Assembly (NCBI GenBank): GCA_910578865.1
Contig: CAJTRM010000016.1
Coordinates: 1-64,000 of the forward strand
Source: an uncultured Dorea sp.
Lineage (GTDB): Bacteria > Bacillota_A > Clostridia > Lachnospirales > Lachnospiraceae
DNA length: 64,000 nt
Reading direction: 5' to 3'
A program made the position numbers and the translations under genes. The notes beneath the pieces are model-generated. The model saw only the letters and a list, made by a program, of their open reading frames with translations. It was not told the DNA's origin and searched no databases. Below, piece by piece: positions 62,473 through 64,000 of the stretch (its first letter is position 1; each line of letters opens with the position of its first letter).

Positions 62473-63360
62473 ATGTACAAGATATTAAAAGCAGAAAAAC
62501 TGGCTGCTAACATTTATCTTATGGATGTAGAAGCTCCGCGTGTTGCAAGGCATTGTGAACCGGGGCAGTTCGTCATCGTTAAGATGGATGAAAAGGGCGA
62601 GAGGATTCCGCTCACGATCTGTGATTATGACAGAGAAGCAGGAATTGTTACGATTGTATTTCAGCCGGTAGGGGCATCCACAACAAAGATGACAGAGTTA
62701 AGCGCAGGAGATTCTTTCCGTGATTTCACAGGCCCGCTTGGCTGTGCATCAGAATTTGTAGAAGAGGACGTCGAGTCACTGAAAGGAAAGAAATTCCTGT
62801 TTGTAGCAGGCGGAGTGGGAGCAGCACCGGTTTATCCGCAAGTGAAGTGGCTGAAAGAGCATGGGATTGAGGCAGACGTTATCGTGGGGGCAAAGACCAA
62901 AGACCTTCTGATTCTTGAAAAGGAGATGGAGGCTGTGTCAGGGAATTATTATCCTTGTACAGATGACGGTACATACGGCCATGCAGGTATGGTCACAACG
63001 ATGGTTGACGAGCTGGTAGAAAAAGGCAATAAATACGATGTGTGCGTTGCGATCGGCCCGATGATCATGATGAAATTTACATGTCTCACCACGAAGAAGC
63101 ATGGGATCCCTACCATTGTCAGCATGAACCCGATCATGGTGGACGGAACAGGTATGTGCGGTGCATGCCGTGTGATCGTCGGCGGAGAGGTGAAATTCGC
63201 GTGTGTAGACGGTCCGGAATTTGACGGGCATCTCGTTGATTTTGACAATGCTATGAAGAGACAGCAGATGTACAAAACCCAGGAAGGCCGTGCAATGCTG
63301 AAATTACAGGAAGGCGACACTCACCATGGTGGATGTGGCCATTGCGGAGGTGACAAGTAA
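62473..63360 (+). CDS. nfnA: NADH-dependent ferredoxin:NADP+ oxidoreductase small subunit
   Basis: This 295-residue FAD/NAD-binding subunit of the bifurcating transhydrogenase (formerly sulfide dehydrogenase beta) has a ferredoxin-reductase barrel with ERIPLTICDYD, then VAGGVGAAPVYPQ. The [2Fe-2S] site includes MCGACRVIVGG and KFACVDGPEFDGH. A Cys/His-rich tail ends HHGGCGHCGGDK. GGAGG precedes it. Its stop overlaps the next start by one base. With NfnB it links NADPH, NADH and ferredoxin pools. Confidence 0.92.
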   Translation: MYKILKAEKLAANIYLMDVEAPRVARHCEPGQFVIVKMDEKGERIPLTICDYDREAGIVTIVFQPVGASTTKMTELSAGDSFRDFTGPLGCASEFVEEDVESLKGKKFLFVAGGVGAAPVYPQVKWLKEHGIEADVIVGAKTKDLLILEKEMEAVSGNYYPCTDDGTYGHAGMVTTMVDELVEKGNKYDVCVAIGPMIMMKFTCLTTKKHGIPTIVSMNPIMVDGTGMCGACRVIVGGEVKFACVDGPEFDGHLVDFDNAMKRQQMYKTQEGRAMLKLQEGDTHHGGCGHCGGDK

Positions 63361-64000
63361 TGGCAGATGTATTGAAGAGAATTCCTGTAAGAGAGCAGGA
63401 AGCAAAAGTAAGAGCAACCAATTTTGAAGAGGTGTGCTACGGATATAACAAGGAAGAGGCGATGGAGGAAGCTACCCGCTGCCTCAACTGTAAGAATGCT
63501 AAATGTATCGATGGCTGTCCGGTATCGATCAACATCCCGGGATTTATCTCAAAAGTGAAAGAAGGGGATATCGAGGGCGCTTACAAAGTTATCGGAGAGT
63601 CCTCTGCACTTCCGGCGATCTGCGGACGTGTATGTCCTCAGGAATCTCAGTGCGAGTGCAAATGTATCCGCGGAATCAAGGGTGACCCGGTGTCTATCGG
63701 TAAACTGGAGCGTTTTGTTGCAGATTATGCTCTGGAACATGATATTAAGCCGAAGAAGGCAGAGACTACAAACGGACATAAGGTTGCCGTGATCGGTTCC
63801 GGCCCGTCCGGGCTTACCTGTGCAGGCGACCTGGCAAAATTAGGCTATGAAGTGACTGTATTTGAAGCGCTTCATGAGCTGGGAGGAGTTCTGGTATACG
63901 GTATTCCGGAGTTCCGTCTCCCGAAGGAAAAGGTCGTAAAGAAAGAAATCGAGAAGGTCAAAGAGCTTGGAGTTAAGTTTGAGACCAACGTAGTCATCGG
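63360..64000 (+). CDS. nfnB: NfnB / glutamate synthase small-chain-like subunit, 5' part
   Basis: The first 213 codons are present; the gene runs off the right edge. The N-terminal iron-sulfur domain has CLNCKNAKCIDGCPVSINIP and CGRVCPQESQCECKC, followed by an FAD-binding VIGSGPSGLTCAGDL and GGVLVYGIPEFRLPK. The family is about 460 residues. The ATG shares one base with the nfnA stop. As a gltD-like protein it could be called NADPH glutamate synthase, but pairing with nfnA argues for the transhydrogenase. Confidence 0.9.
   Translation, partial: MADVLKRIPVREQEAKVRATNFEEVCYGYNKEEAMEEATRCLNCKNAKCIDGCPVSINIPGFISKVKEGDIEGAYKVIGESSALPAICGRVCPQESQCECKCIRGIKGDPVSIGKLERFVADYALEHDIKPKKAETTNGHKVAVIGSGPSGLTCAGDLAKLGYEVTVFEALHELGGVLVYGIPEFRLPKEKVVKKEIEKVKELGVKFETNVVI

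Noticed and set aside
63360..64000. Glutamate synthase small subunit
   Set aside because: It is gltD-like, but its one-base overlap with an nfnA-type gene and the lack of a gltB large subunit in the window point to NfnB.

Overview
This 64 kb window is a compact, mostly rightward stretch of chromosome from an obligately anaerobic Firmicute, most likely a gut Lachnospiraceae (Clostridium cluster XIVa). The evidence is a complete RnfCDGEAB ferredoxin:NAD oxidoreductase, an NfnAB transhydrogenase, a Na+-pumping biotin decarboxylase cluster, Pta-AckA, a probable Re-type citrate synthase beside isocitrate dehydrogenase, Rex, FtsK and a gene order typical of that family. The placement is an inference from family content. 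I saw no rRNA, tRNA, CRISPR array, prophage or complete insertion sequence.

Layout. 1-3.7 kb: an Xaa-Pro aminopeptidase gene cut off at the left edge, a POT peptide transporter and a small membrane protein. 3.8-9.2 kb: a five-gene biotin-dependent carboxyltransferase / Na+ decarboxylase operon (two different carboxyltransferases, OadG-like subunit, biotin carrier, OadB pump). 9.2-14.1 kb: an RpiR regulator, a BaiN-like flavoprotein, cmk, ispH and rpsA. 14.2-19.8 kb: the rnf operon with a DUF2752 membrane protein. 19.8-26.6 kb: tmcAL, mgtE, a chemoreceptor and a cell-wall leucine-rich-repeat protein. 26.7-41.2 kb: pta-ackA, then yceD-rpmF and plsX-acpP-rnc-smc-ftsY. Between rpmF and plsX lie an ibrA/ibrB-like pair and a chemoreceptor/FMN-lipoprotein pair on the opposite strand. 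41.2-46.1 kb: ilvA, then citrate synthase-like, GntR regulator and icd. 46.2-55.1 kb: an ABC-F ATPase preceded by a leader peptide, rex, nnr, alr, mazF, corC-like, yebC and metY. 55.1-64 kb: tepA, ftsK, fhs, folD, a zinc-ribbon/TPR surface protein and nfnAB (the second runs off the right edge).

Together the genes describe a fermenter that couples reduced ferredoxin to an ion gradient (Rnf) and to NADPH (Nfn), couples decarboxylation to Na+ export, makes ATP by Pta-AckA, runs an oxidative half-TCA branch towards 2-oxoglutarate, and senses NADH with Rex.

The signals most worth a second look are: a 57-bp inverted-repeat element flanked by an 8-bp direct repeat downstream of ackA; a 24-bp perfect palindrome over the promoter of the citrate synthase/GntR operon; a 19-codon leader ORF with alternative pairings before the ABC-F gene; the ibrAB and chemoreceptor/FMN-lipoprotein insertion in the rpmF-plsX locus; the two-carboxyltransferase Na+ decarboxylase cluster; and a tepA ribosome binding site buried in the upstream terminator. 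Start codons were chosen from Shine-Dalgarno spacing and family lengths. Promoters are by-eye matches.
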